Virus record (IMG/VR): IMGVR_UViG_3300036768_000881
Location: 1-37,045 of that record
DNA length: 37,045 bases
DNA from: a virus
Strand: one strand, 5' to 3'
Numbering within the stretch: position 1 is the stretch's first letter; every line of letters begins with the position of its first letter. Made by a program: the position numbers and the translations under genes. Under the pieces are notes generated by a model. That model saw only the letters and a program-made list of their open reading frames with translations, did not search any database and was not told where the DNA came from. This document shows, one piece after another, positions 14,371-21,811 of this stretch.

Positions 14371-14694
14371 ATGGATAATTTAGATGGGCAATTGTTGAAT
14401 AGAATGAAGCAGTGGAAATGCAAGAATGGGCACGTGATGGGCGTAATAGAACGGGTCAGAACCGAGATGCAGGTGAATGGAAAGTCCCTGCGATATTTCA
14501 CGACGCGCCTGATGCTTTTCCGACGTGCGGTGGATTTGAATGCCGATGTCCCTGCGGAGATTGATGTAGCGGGGTATGGCGATGGTCGTATTTTAAGTAT
14601 TGTGTGGAGATGTTCGGAATGCGATGAGATTCGCGAATGGCACCCTGAAAGTGCAGTTGCAGAGTTTTTGGCAACTACGTATCTGGCAGAGTGA
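14371..14694 (+). CDS. Small zinc-binding hypothetical protein
   Basis: 107 residues, RBS GGAGG 6 nt upstream of ATG 14371. The pattern CKNGH (Cys17, His21) early and CSEC (about 81-84) late could make one zinc site with a beta-rich insert between them (VIERVRTEMQVNGKSLRYFTTRLMLF). The end overlaps no other gene. Role unknown; similar ribbon proteins bind nucleic acid. Last gene before the change to cassette-like DNA. Confidence 0.6.
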   Translation: MDNLDGQLLNRMKQWKCKNGHVMGVIERVRTEMQVNGKSLRYFTTRLMLFRRAVDLNADVPAEIDVAGYGDGRILSIVWRCSECDEIREWHPESAVAEFLATTYLAE

Positions 14695-14748
14695 AGAAGC
14701 AACATGGTTTATCTGGGCGAACGAGTTTTTCTCTAATTATCTAATCCG

Positions 14749-14754
14749 TATAAT
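14749..14754 (+). promoter_or_regulatory. Possible -10 element of the methyltransferase promoter
   Basis: TATAAT is a perfect -10, 22 bp before ATG 14777, within an AT-rich stretch. The matching -35 17 bp upstream is only TTTTTC, so the promoter is uncertain. Confidence 0.35.
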
Positions 14755-14776
14755 CATATGTTGGGCAGTGGAAACA

Positions 14777-15436
14777 ATGTTGATTTTAGATTTGTGTGCA
14801 GGTCTCAAAGGCGCAAGCCGGGCGATGAAAGAGCGCGGTTGGCAGGTCATCACGCTTGATATTGACCCGCGTTTTGAATGCGACATTACCGCCGATGTGC
14901 GAGAGTGGCATTATCCCGCCGAACTTCCGCGCCCTGATTTTGTGTGGGCAAGTCCGCCATGTGATGAGTTTGCCCGCGAATCAATGCCGTGGTCAAAGAC
15001 TGGAAAAGTCCCTGATATGTCCATCGTCCTTGCGTGCAAACGCATCATCGAAGAAGCACAGCCAAAGTATTATGTAATTGAAAATGTACGCGGAGCAATC
15101 AATTATTTTCGTCCGTACTTTGGAAATTATCGCTTGCATGTTGGTTCGTTTTTTCTTTGGGGATTTTTCCCAGTACCAGGAGAAATAAAAAACAACTGGA
15201 AGAAAAAAGAAAGTTATGGTTCAAAGCAACGGGCAGAGCGGGCAGTCATTCCCGCGCCGTTGTCTCGTGCAATCGCTATTCAGGCAGAAAGCCAGGCATC
15301 CTTCCTTACTGCCCAACAAATCATGCACCTGACGCGGGGGAGTCTGCCCGACTTAGAAGGCTTTTACAAGCTCGAAGTTTTATCCACATCTCAGGCATTA
15401 TCCACGCCCACGCCACGCAGTAAGGCAATCCGTTAG
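14777..15436 (+). CDS. C5-cytosine DNA methyltransferase-like protein
   Basis: 219 residues from ATG 14777. Motif I LDLCAGLKGAS (4-14), motif IV SPPCDEF (Pro-Cys62 nucleophile), motif VI ENV (102-104) and a motif X-like IPAPLSRAIA are all present, in the order of C5 methyltransferases. There is little room for a target-recognition domain between VI and X (about 45 residues), so specificity may be relaxed. No restriction gene lies beside it; in phages such orphan enzymes protect DNA from host restriction. Its stop lies in CCGTTAG at 15431-15436, which resembles an attC right end. Codon use and the AT-rich start differ from the genes on its left, in line with separate acquisition. Confidence 0.8.
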   Translation: MLILDLCAGLKGASRAMKERGWQVITLDIDPRFECDITADVREWHYPAELPRPDFVWASPPCDEFARESMPWSKTGKVPDMSIVLACKRIIEEAQPKYYVIENVRGAINYFRPYFGNYRLHVGSFFLWGFFPVPGEIKNNWKKKESYGSKQRAERAVIPAPLSRAIAIQAESQASFLTAQQIMHLTRGSLPDLEGFYKLEVLSTSQALSTPTPRSKAIR

Positions 15437-15468
15437 GCGGCTCTCGCCAGAAACCAAAGGAGCAGAAA

Positions 15469-15630
15469 ATGAAATCGATTATCAAGAAAATCATCCCAGC
15501 CGTTCAATACTACGACGACATCTGGAATGTGTCGGTCATGAACACCCCCCACATCGTATGGGGCGCGCATGGTAGATTTGTGATTTCGTTGGCAGGCTTG
15601 CCGCCCTTTTCCGCTAGCGATTGCCGTTAG
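15469..15630 (+). CDS. Tiny ORF in cassette-like DNA
   Basis: 53 residues, ATG 15469 with AAAGGAG 6 nt upstream, too short to be certain. Begins MKSIIKKIIPAVQYYDD and ends at CGTTAG (15625-15630), again an attC-like end. The strong ribosome binding site and the position between two GTTAG boundaries argue for a real cassette ORF. No motif or membrane segment. Function unknown. Confidence 0.45.
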   Translation: MKSIIKKIIPAVQYYDDIWNVSVMNTPHIVWGAHGRFVISLAGLPPFSASDCR

Positions 15631-15662
15631 CCCGCTGTCTTACAGCAAAGGAGTGTAGCAAA

Positions 15663-15851
15663 ATGAATCCTATGCAAGAACAAGAAAAAATTGCATTGGC
15701 AATTCAGGTTTACGAAAAACGCATTGAAAACTATCAGGAGCAAATTGAAAGTTGTGCAAAGCGCAAAGATTATCAAAGCGCTTTCATATATTCGATTATG
15801 GTGAACGAACTGAAAAACGCAAAGTTATTGCTAGAGCAAATCGCAGGCTAA
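15663..15851 (+). CDS. Small helical protein in cassette-like DNA
   Basis: 62 residues from ATG 15663, AAAGGAG 9 nt upstream. Almost entirely helical and charged (QEKIALAIQVYEKRIENYQEQIESCAKRKDY, then ELKNAKLLLEQIAG), probably a two-helix hairpin. Its stop TAA is inside GGCTAAC, the first arm of the attC-like site at 15847-15933; stop codons in that position are typical of integron cassettes. Function unknown. Confidence 0.6.
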   Translation: MNPMQEQEKIALAIQVYEKRIENYQEQIESCAKRKDYQSAFIYSIMVNELKNAKLLLEQIAG

Positions 15852-15933
15852 CACAGCGTGCACCCGACGCCGCGCCACGTCTGCCATTTTTGGACAGGTT
15901 ACGGGCGCGGCGCGGGTAACGCAAACCGTTGGC
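15847..15933. repeat. attC: attC-like (integron cassette) recombination site
   Basis: Outer arms GCTAAC (15847-15852) and GTTGGC (15928-15933) pair with one G-U. Inner arms: ACCCG (15862-15866) with CGGGT (15913-15917), then CGCCGCGCC (15868-15876) with GGCGCGGCG (15904-15912). A single unpaired A at 15867 is an extrahelical base, as in attC sites. An internal loop with GCGT/ACGC lies between inner and outer arms, and a 27-nt loop closes it. Such features are used by integron integrases. No integron integrase is in the window. Confidence 0.65.
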
Positions 15934-15967
15934 TGTTTCTTCCGCGTTCAAAAACTAAGGAGTCTCC

Positions 15968-17164
15968 GTGAAAAGACAGCTGAGCCTATTCGAGAACACC
16001 AGAACGACCTTGCAAGACTCGCTTGATTTGACAGCGCAATCTCTAATGGCCTATGCCAGCAAGTATAAGCATTGGGCAATTGCCTATAGTGGCGGGAAAG
16101 ACTCAAGCGCCTTGCTCACGGCTGTGTTGTGGCTGATTGACAACGGGCGAATCTCTCGGCCTGAAACGCTGACAGTGCTATATAGTGACACGCGGCAAGA
16201 AATCCCGCCTTTGCAAATCGGCGCAATGCAAACGCTCGAAAGTGTCAGACAGCGCGGATACACTGCGAAGGTAGTTTTACCCGAAATGGACAATCGCTAT
16301 TTTGTCTATATGTTGGGGCGTGGTGTGCCTCCGCCGAATAACAACACTTTCCGCTGGTGTACTCCGAAAATCAAAGTTGAGCCTATGGTAAACGCCTTGC
16401 GCCAACTGCGAGACGAACACGGCGAAAAGTTCCTAATGCTTACAGGTGTGAGGGTTGGTGAAAGCGCGGTCCGTGACGCTCGAATTGCCCTGTCATGTGG
16501 TAAGAATGGCGCGGAGTGTGGGCAGGGTTGGTTTCAGGAATCAACCCCAGCCAGTGTAGCCGATACTCTTGCGCCGTTGCTCCATTGGCGCGTGTGCCAT
16601 GTTTGGGATTGGCTAATGTTCGAAGCGCCTGCCATTGCGCCATCTGTTTCTTTTGTCGCTCAGGTTTATGGTGGGGAGGAAGCCGAGGAGATAAACGCCC
16701 GAACGGGTTGCATTGGTTGCCCGCTTGCCACAAAAGACGCTGCACTCGACCATGTTTTATCAATTCCAGAATGGGCATACTTGCAACCGCTAAAACGACT
16801 GCGCCCGCTCTATACCGAGTTGCGCAGTTTCCGCCACCGAAAGCAAAAGGATGGTGAGAGAAATAGCAACGGCGAGTTTTCCAGCAACCCAAGCCGCAAA
16901 GGCCCGCTTACTCTGGCCGCGCGTGAATGGGCGCTCGGTGAAGTTTTGAAAGTCCAGTCTGAAATAAATCAATCCGCTGACGCTTTAGGCCGTCCACAGA
17001 TTGACCTTATCAATGCAGATGAGGAAGCCCGCATCCGTGAACTAATTGCGCTCCGAACTTATCCCCAACGGTGGAGCGACAGCGACCCAGACGCGACCGT
17101 GCTTATCCCGCAGACATTCAGAAATGGCGACGTTCAGGCGGTTTTGCCCTTGTACGACCGCTAA
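15968..17164 (+). CDS. DndC/PAPS-reductase-like PP-loop protein
   Basis: 398 residues, GTG start with TAAGGAG 6 nt upstream. PP-loop SGGKDS at 41-46 binds ATP and activates a sulfur-linked substrate. Conserved blocks TVLYSDTRQE, FRWCTPKIK (Cys131) and LTGVRVGESAVRDAR resemble DndC of DNA phosphorothioation. Cys177, Cys184, Cys248 and Cys251 (TGCIGC) could hold an iron-sulfur cluster. Genes dndA, B, D and E are absent nearby, so it is either a stand-alone member or works with host partners. The alternative is a phage PAPS-reductase-type enzyme of unknown target. It follows the attC-like site directly and ends just before another attC-like half-site, so it is likely a cassette gene. Confidence 0.8.
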   Translation: MKRQLSLFENTRTTLQDSLDLTAQSLMAYASKYKHWAIAYSGGKDSSALLTAVLWLIDNGRISRPETLTVLYSDTRQEIPPLQIGAMQTLESVRQRGYTAKVVLPEMDNRYFVYMLGRGVPPPNNNTFRWCTPKIKVEPMVNALRQLRDEHGEKFLMLTGVRVGESAVRDARIALSCGKNGAECGQGWFQESTPASVADTLAPLLHWRVCHVWDWLMFEAPAIAPSVSFVAQVYGGEEAEEINARTGCIGCPLATKDAALDHVLSIPEWAYLQPLKRLRPLYTELRSFRHRKQKDGERNSNGEFSSNPSRKGPLTLAAREWALGEVLKVQSEINQSADALGRPQIDLINADEEARIRELIALRTYPQRWSDSDPDATVLIPQTFRNGDVQAVLPLYDR

Positions 17165-17476
17165 AAACCGTGCGGAGCGGACAGGAAAAGCATCCGCCGC
17201 TCAATGGGCTTAGGTTATTGGTCAGCCGTTGATGCTCAGGCACGCTTAACACAGCGTCCTAAGAAACAGCGGCAACGGGGGGGCAGTTGCAAGCCGAATT
17301 TGGCGGCTTTCTTGTCGAGGTGGGCTGTTGTGGCTCGTGGCGATGAACTCATGTGTTCTAAAGTATTGACACGCATGGGCATTGGATTTAAAATCTAATT
17401 AATCAAATAACTCCGCAGGCTTAGCGACGTCAGTATTTGAAGTGCTGACACAGGTGAGGCCGTTTGACGAGATGAG
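17165..17476. other. Noncoding stretch with partial attC-like sequence
   Basis: No convincing gene. GCTTAACACAGCGT (17244-17257) shares TAACACAGCGT with the left arm of the 15847-15933 site, and its first seven bases fit the RYYYAAC arm consensus. A second hairpin, GCGG-AG-CGGA with TCCGCCGC (about 17173-17201), has a bulge like attC stems. This looks like the eroded right end of the cassette block. The remainder to 17476 shows nothing clear. Confidence 0.5.
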
Positions 17477-17508
17477 CGCCGTCGTGCTTTCTGCACGACG
17501 GCGTTTTT
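17477..17508 (+). terminator. Rho-independent terminator between early block and lysis genes
   Basis: CGCCGTCGTGC (17477-17487), 5-nt loop TTTCT, GCACGACGGCG (17493-17503), then TTTTTAT. The 11-bp perfect GC-rich stem plus T run is a textbook terminator. It separates the early/cassette region from the lysis and structural genes, which therefore need their own promoter, or antitermination. Confidence 0.92.
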
Positions 17509-17531
17509 ATTTCTGGAAAAAGGAGAATCAC

Positions 17532-17927
17532 ATGAAAATCAATCGTTTGTTCTTTGTTCTGGTTGTGCTGGTTGTGGCCGCGTTCGTGGCGGTTCCCGCG
17601 TTCGCTCAGGGCGAGAAACCGCCCGTTGGCGAGGTGACGCTCCCGACTGAGTTGGAAGCGTTGCTGGCCGCTGGCATTGGGTATCTCGTAACCGCTGGTC
17701 TCAAGTCGCTTTCGGGCCTGCTCGGCAAGGACCTGGGCGGGTGGGCGGCTGCGCTTACAGCATCCATTGTTACAACTGTTGTTTATTTTTTCAATGCGCT
17801 GCTCTCGGCTGTGCCTGCCGCGGCGGCGCCATCAGTGGCTATTGCGCTGACTCTGCTGGTTTCCATTTTGAGCGCGTTCGGGGTCCATAAGACTATCAAG
17901 GGCTTCCAGCCACCTGTTGTGAAGTGA
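17532..17927 (+). CDS. Putative holin-like membrane protein
   Basis: 131 residues, AAGGAG 7 nt upstream of ATG 17532. A signal peptide with AFA cleavage site (after about residue 26) is followed by hydrophobic segments AALLAAGIGYLVTAG, GWAAALTASIVTTVVYFF and PSVAIALTLLVSILSAF, and a short basic tail (VHKTIKGFQ). The build and the position two genes before the endolysin fit a holin or holin-like antiholin. Signal-sequence holins are known in some phages. The signal peptide might instead be an uncleaved first segment. Confidence 0.65.
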   Translation: MKINRLFFVLVVLVVAAFVAVPAFAQGEKPPVGEVTLPTELEALLAAGIGYLVTAGLKSLSGLLGKDLGGWAAALTASIVTTVVYFFNALLSAVPAAAAPSVAIALTLLVSILSAFGVHKTIKGFQPPVVK

Positions 17928-17936
17928 GAATAGAAC

Positions 17937-18320
17937 GTGACGTCGTCATCTGATCCATTGTCGCTGATATGGCAACAGTACGGCTGGCTGGGTTTCCTGG
18001 GTTATGTGCTAGTTCGGGAGATCTGGCCGTTTATCTTGAATAAATTTTTGCCTGAGAAGATGGCGCAGGCGAAGGCGGAGCGATTGCGCGTTGCGCAGTT
18101 GGAGAAGCGCCAGATCGAGATGGAGGACCGACAGGTGTCCGCAATCGAGGCGATGAGTCAATCTGTCCAGCAGATGGCGCTGGCGATCACGACGAATAAT
18201 GAGCGTTTGGCCGCGTTGATCGCTGGTCATGCCGTCCATGCGCAGGAGACATCCAACGCCATCGCGCTGATTCGTGAGCGGACTGCCGCAAAAACGCGTC
18301 GTAAAAGGGCTGTGTCATGA
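17937..18320 (+). CDS. Single-pass membrane coiled-coil protein of the lysis cassette
   Basis: 127 residues, GTG start at 17937. One segment (LGFLGYVLVREIWPFIL, about 18-34) near the N-terminus, then a long charged coiled coil (KMAQAKAERLRVAQLEKRQIEM) and a basic tail (KTRRKRA). The endolysin start overlaps its stop (ATGA), so they are co-translated. In phages this build is common for accessory holins (one TM, then coiled coil) or spanin-like helpers. Exact role cannot be told from sequence. Confidence 0.6.
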   Translation: MTSSSDPLSLIWQQYGWLGFLGYVLVREIWPFILNKFLPEKMAQAKAERLRVAQLEKRQIEMEDRQVSAIEAMSQSVQQMALAITTNNERLAALIAGHAVHAQETSNAIALIRERTAAKTRRKRAVS

Positions 18321-19462
18321 TCATCAAGGAACCATGCATCATTGATACGTCTCACTGGGATGTGCCGAATTGGGACATCCTTGACCCGCGTGTAGTGGGG
18401 GTGATCATGAAGGCGACGCAGGGAAGGTATTATGTTGATCCGACATTTGCAGATCAATGGAACGGCGCTAAACAGGCGAAGCGCCCGCGTTCCGCATTTC
18501 ATTTCATGGAGCTGAATGACGTTTCTGCCCAGGTGGAAAATTTTTTGACGGCGTGCGAGGATGCTGGCGCAATTGTGAGCGGACGGTGGATGGGGGAGAT
18601 CGAGCCTGTTCTGGATGCGGAAATCGAGTTGGCTTCGGCGACATCACATTTGTTGATGGCGATTACGAAGCCAAAATTATCGCAGAAAAAATTGCTCGAT
18701 TTGCAAAAACCTGAGCAACATCTGACGCGGAACCCTGCCATGCGGGTGAGAGGGATGCGGGCGGATTTAGAGAGGGGCTCGTTTGCTGATTTGACGAGCG
18801 CAGTGACGGCGAGTCAATTGGCGGCACAGTATAAGGCATGGCTGGATTTGGTGGAGGCGGAGTTGCATGTGCGACCGATTTTGTACGCGAGCAGGTGGAC
18901 GCTGGCGGTCGCAGGCAGTCCCGCGTGGGTGGCGGATTACGAGGGGTGGTGGGCGCAATATCCGTATGATCCAGACGGGCAGTCTGCGCCATCATATTTG
19001 CCGAACAATGCGACGGGGTGGTGGGCATGGCAATATAGCGATCGGGGCGAGTTGCAGGGTTTTGCGGGCGATGTGAGTGTTTTCAACGGTACTAAGGAAG
19101 AGTGGGCCGCAAAGTATGGCGGTATTGTTATCCCGCCGATTGGAGAGACGATGGAGATCTCACCAAAGGATTTGAGTGGGTCGAAAATTCGATCTGGACC
19201 TGGAACGCAATATCCACAAGTCGGATCATTGCTGTATGGGCAGAAGAAAACGGTGAACGCGCTTTTGGGGACGGCAGGAAGCGAGCAATGGGCTGAGGTA
19301 ACGCACAATGCTCAGGCTGCGTATATTGCGGTTTGGCATCAGGGCGAACAGACGGCTGTCCTTTCGGGGGCGCTGCCGCCCGTCATGGAACCGACGCGGA
19401 CGCACGTGATTGAGGTGTTTTCGGATGGGATGATCAGTGTGGATGGAGGCGCACGTCAATGA
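18317..19462 (+). CDS. GH25 endolysin with C-terminal SH3-like domain
   Basis: 381 residues. Glycoside hydrolase 25 (muramidase) domain about 5-260: IIDTSHWD (Asp10), VIMKATQG, EPVLDAE (Asp100, Glu102, the catalytic pair), ILYASRW, WVADYEGWW, GWWAWQYSDRG and DVSVFNG. These are all family hallmarks. Residues about 285-350 (GSKIRSGPGTQYPQVGSLLYGQKKTV) are a bacterial SH3-like domain that binds cell wall. It cuts the N-acetylmuramic acid to N-acetylglucosamine bond of peptidoglycan to release phage. No signal peptide, so export depends on the holin. The last 35 residues are unlike the rest. High certainty for the enzyme family. Confidence 0.92.
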   Translation: MIIKEPCIIDTSHWDVPNWDILDPRVVGVIMKATQGRYYVDPTFADQWNGAKQAKRPRSAFHFMELNDVSAQVENFLTACEDAGAIVSGRWMGEIEPVLDAEIELASATSHLLMAITKPKLSQKKLLDLQKPEQHLTRNPAMRVRGMRADLERGSFADLTSAVTASQLAAQYKAWLDLVEAELHVRPILYASRWTLAVAGSPAWVADYEGWWAQYPYDPDGQSAPSYLPNNATGWWAWQYSDRGELQGFAGDVSVFNGTKEEWAAKYGGIVIPPIGETMEISPKDLSGSKIRSGPGTQYPQVGSLLYGQKKTVNALLGTAGSEQWAEVTHNAQAAYIAVWHQGEQTAVLSGALPPVMEPTRTHVIEVFSDGMISVDGGARQ

Positions 19463-19491
19463 CGCATCTCGGTCTTTTGGGCCGCGGATTG

Positions 19492-19526
19492 GCGGATCGC
19501 TCCGCTGATGACAAATATCCCATCAG
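19492..19526. other. Tandem hairpins upstream of terminase genes
   Basis: GCGGA-TCGC-TCCGC (19492-19505) is followed by CTGATG (19505-19510) pairing with CATCAG (19521-19526). They lie in the 86-bp gap between endolysin and small terminase, a place where pac or cos sites often occur. Could also be an mRNA processing signal. Confidence 0.35.
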
Positions 19527-19548
19527 TCCGATTGTGAGATAGGCGCGT

Positions 19549-20241
19549 ATGAAGATTCGACCTGTAACGCAATTGCAATTAGACGGTTTTGCCGATCTCC
19601 TAAAAGATAGTGAGGAGAGCGGGATCGGCGAACAGCCGCTTTCCTGGAAGGAGATCAAAGAACGGGAAATGGCGGCGCGTTTGGCGTTGCAAGATAAGCT
19701 TGATGATGGGGATATTCCAACGTGGGCCGAGACGTATCACTGGATGATCGAGAGCGGCATTCCGTGGAAGATCGCGGCGTATGTGGCCTGGTCCACGACC
19801 ATCAAAAAGTATCGGTGGCCGCGGACGCTGGAGGAGCTGGCGGTGGAGGTGTTGGGGTTGAATTCGCCGCGACGAATTTTCGAATGGCGGCGGAAATATC
19901 CCTATATCGATCAGATGATTGCCGATTTGCAGGCGAGCGCATATCTGGAATATATCCCCGGGGCGATCCGCGCGAGCGGAGAGGTGGCCAGTCGCACAGA
20001 TTACAAGAGTACTGCTGAACGGAGATTGCTTTTTGAAGCGACGCGTATCATCGAGACCAAGAAAAATGCTACCGAAGATGCTGGGGTGAATTTAGGCGCC
20101 GGACGAAAATTGCTCGATCAGTTACGAAAAAAGTCTACCGAAGAATTGCTGGATTTACTAGGCGAGGATGCGCCAGAGCTGATGCAGCAATTGGAAGAAG
20201 AATTCGAGAAGGATGACGATGAGCAGGCTAATGCCGAATGA
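19549..20241 (+). CDS. terS: Terminase small subunit (TerS)
   Basis: 230 residues. The central part (RWPRTLEELAVEVLGLNSPRRIFEWRRKYPYIDQMI, about 84-119) is a helix-turn-helix that fits phage small-terminase families. A helical assembly region (about 120-165) and an acidic tail (EELLDLLGEDAPELMQQLEEEFEKDDDE) follow; the tail may bind the large subunit. It selects the genome for packaging. Its end overlaps the large subunit gene by 23 bp (from ATG 20219). No close HTH elsewhere in the late region. Family by fold and context; family name uncertain. Confidence 0.75.
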   Translation: MKIRPVTQLQLDGFADLLKDSEESGIGEQPLSWKEIKEREMAARLALQDKLDDGDIPTWAETYHWMIESGIPWKIAAYVAWSTTIKKYRWPRTLEELAVEVLGLNSPRRIFEWRRKYPYIDQMIADLQASAYLEYIPGAIRASGEVASRTDYKSTAERRLLFEATRIIETKKNATEDAGVNLGAGRKLLDQLRKKSTEELLDLLGEDAPELMQQLEEEFEKDDDEQANAE

Positions 20242-21811
20242 CCCGAAGCAAATGGTGAAGGCGGAAGTACGCGCAAGGTTAAAAGCCGAGCGTGATTTCC
20301 TGTCATTTTGCAAATATGTGGACCCAAAACATCCAACTGATGCCGCACATGTGAAATTGTTGGCGCGCAAATTGGAGCAGGTGGCCAGGTATATTTTGAC
20401 GGGCGGCAAGGAGGGTATCAACCGCCTCATGATATTCATGCCGCCACGCTACTGGAAGAGTCAGACGGCTTCGAGGAAGTTCCCCGCATGGCTGTTGGGG
20501 AAGAACCCAAATCTGCGCATCATCATGACATCCTACAATGCGGATTTGGCGACGAAGCACTCGAAGGCGGTGCGCGATTTAATTATGAGCGACGAATATT
20601 CCCAGGTGTTCGGCGCGCTGGCTTCAACCGCCGAGCCTGTTTTGCTGGACAGGGAAAGCAAGGCGTCGGCTGCGTGGGATATTGCAAATCATCATGGCGG
20701 GATGCTGGCCGCGGGCGTGGGAGGCGGTATCACGGGCTTTGGGGCAAACTTGCTCATTATTGACGATCCTGTGCGGGGACGGAAAGACGCGAGTTCGGAG
20801 ACGATGCGCGAGGATATTTACGAGTGGTATCGCTCAACAGCCTATACCCGTCTCGAGGATCATGGGGCGGTGGTGGTGATTCAAACGCGGTGGGATGTGG
20901 AGGATCTATCGGGCCAATTATTGCGGGCTATGGCCAGCGATCTAGATGCAGATCAATGGGATGTTGTGTTCATGCCCGCGATTGCTCTTGAGGAATCGCA
21001 GTATCCCAAGACACAAGAGGAATTCGTTGAAAATCTCTTGGGTGGGATCTATATCCCGATGGGCGGGGATCAATTGGGACGGAAGCCTGGTCAACCGCTG
21101 TGGCCGCAGAAGCATGATGAGAATGCGCTGCGGATCATCAAAGCGAATATGGATAAGGCGGATGCGACGGAGTTCAGCGCGCAGTATCAGCAGTTGCCGC
21201 GCCTGGCGCAGGGGAATTTCTTCGATGAAGAGGATTTTCAAATTGTGGACCGCGTGCCTGATGGTTTGCGGTGGGTACGCTATTCCGATTTGGCGCTTGG
21301 GAATACGACTCGGAGCGATTTCAATGCCTGTTATGCGGTCGCGCTCGGCGAGGATGGGACGTTGTATGTCCGCGACCCAATCAAGAAGCGCAACCTGGAT
21401 GAATTTCTGGCGGATGTGAAGTTGGAGATGCTTTCGGATCGGGAGTTTGGGACGCGCTGGGGGTTCGAGGATGTGGCGTTTCAAATCCTGGTGTTTAAGC
21501 AGATGATCGCCGATCCGCGTTTGGCGAGGGTCGTCATCGAGCCGATCAAGCCGAATGGCAGTAAGGAGGATCGGGCGCGGTCGTGGCGGGGACGCGCAAA
21601 AAGCGGCAAGGTGGCGTTGTTACGCGGTTCGTGGAATCTGGATTTCAAGCGCGTGGCGACGGCGTTTCCGAAAGGACGCTATGATGATGATGTTGACAGT
21701 ATCAGCGGCGGCGTGCAGATGATTGCCGAGGATGGCGGGCCGCTACGGACGGCAAGCGCGCCTGCGGCAGTCATTTATGCCGAATCATTATTTGAAGGAG
21801 TGTATCCATGA
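20219..21811 (+). CDS. terL: Terminase large subunit (TerL)
   Basis: About 530 residues. I prefer ATG 20219, where AGAAGG stands 6 nt upstream; ATG 20213 and 20231 are alternatives. ATPase region: Walker A-like MPPRYWKSQTAS (Lys82 in the 532-residue numbering), Walker B NLLIIDDP (Asp184-185), and motif III (AVVVIQTRW). The nuclease domain (about 345-525) has YSDLALG, DFNACYAVALGEDGTLYV and KGRYDDDVDSISGG, with the expected metal-binding Asp residues. This is the psiM2 ORF9-like large terminase. The Walker A normally reads PPRxGKS; Gly is replaced by Trp here. It packages DNA through the portal. Confidence 0.92.
   Translation: MSRLMPNDPKQMVKAEVRARLKAERDFLSFCKYVDPKHPTDAAHVKLLARKLEQVARYILTGGKEGINRLMIFMPPRYWKSQTASRKFPAWLLGKNPNLRIIMTSYNADLATKHSKAVRDLIMSDEYSQVFGALASTAEPVLLDRESKASAAWDIANHHGGMLAAGVGGGITGFGANLLIIDDPVRGRKDASSETMREDIYEWYRSTAYTRLEDHGAVVVIQTRWDVEDLSGQLLRAMASDLDADQWDVVFMPAIALEESQYPKTQEEFVENLLGGIYIPMGGDQLGRKPGQPLWPQKHDENALRIIKANMDKADATEFSAQYQQLPRLAQGNFFDEEDFQIVDRVPDGLRWVRYSDLALGNTTRSDFNACYAVALGEDGTLYVRDPIKKRNLDEFLADVKLEMLSDREFGTRWGFEDVAFQILVFKQMIADPRLARVVIEPIKPNGSKEDRARSWRGRAKSGKVALLRGSWNLDFKRVATAFPKGRYDDDVDSISGGVQMIAEDGGPLRTASAPAAVIYAESLFEGVYP

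Noticed and set aside
17204-17398. Open frame of 64 codons after the DndC-like gene
   Set aside because: No ribosome binding site, low-complexity Arg/Gln content, overlaps the eroded attC-like sequence.
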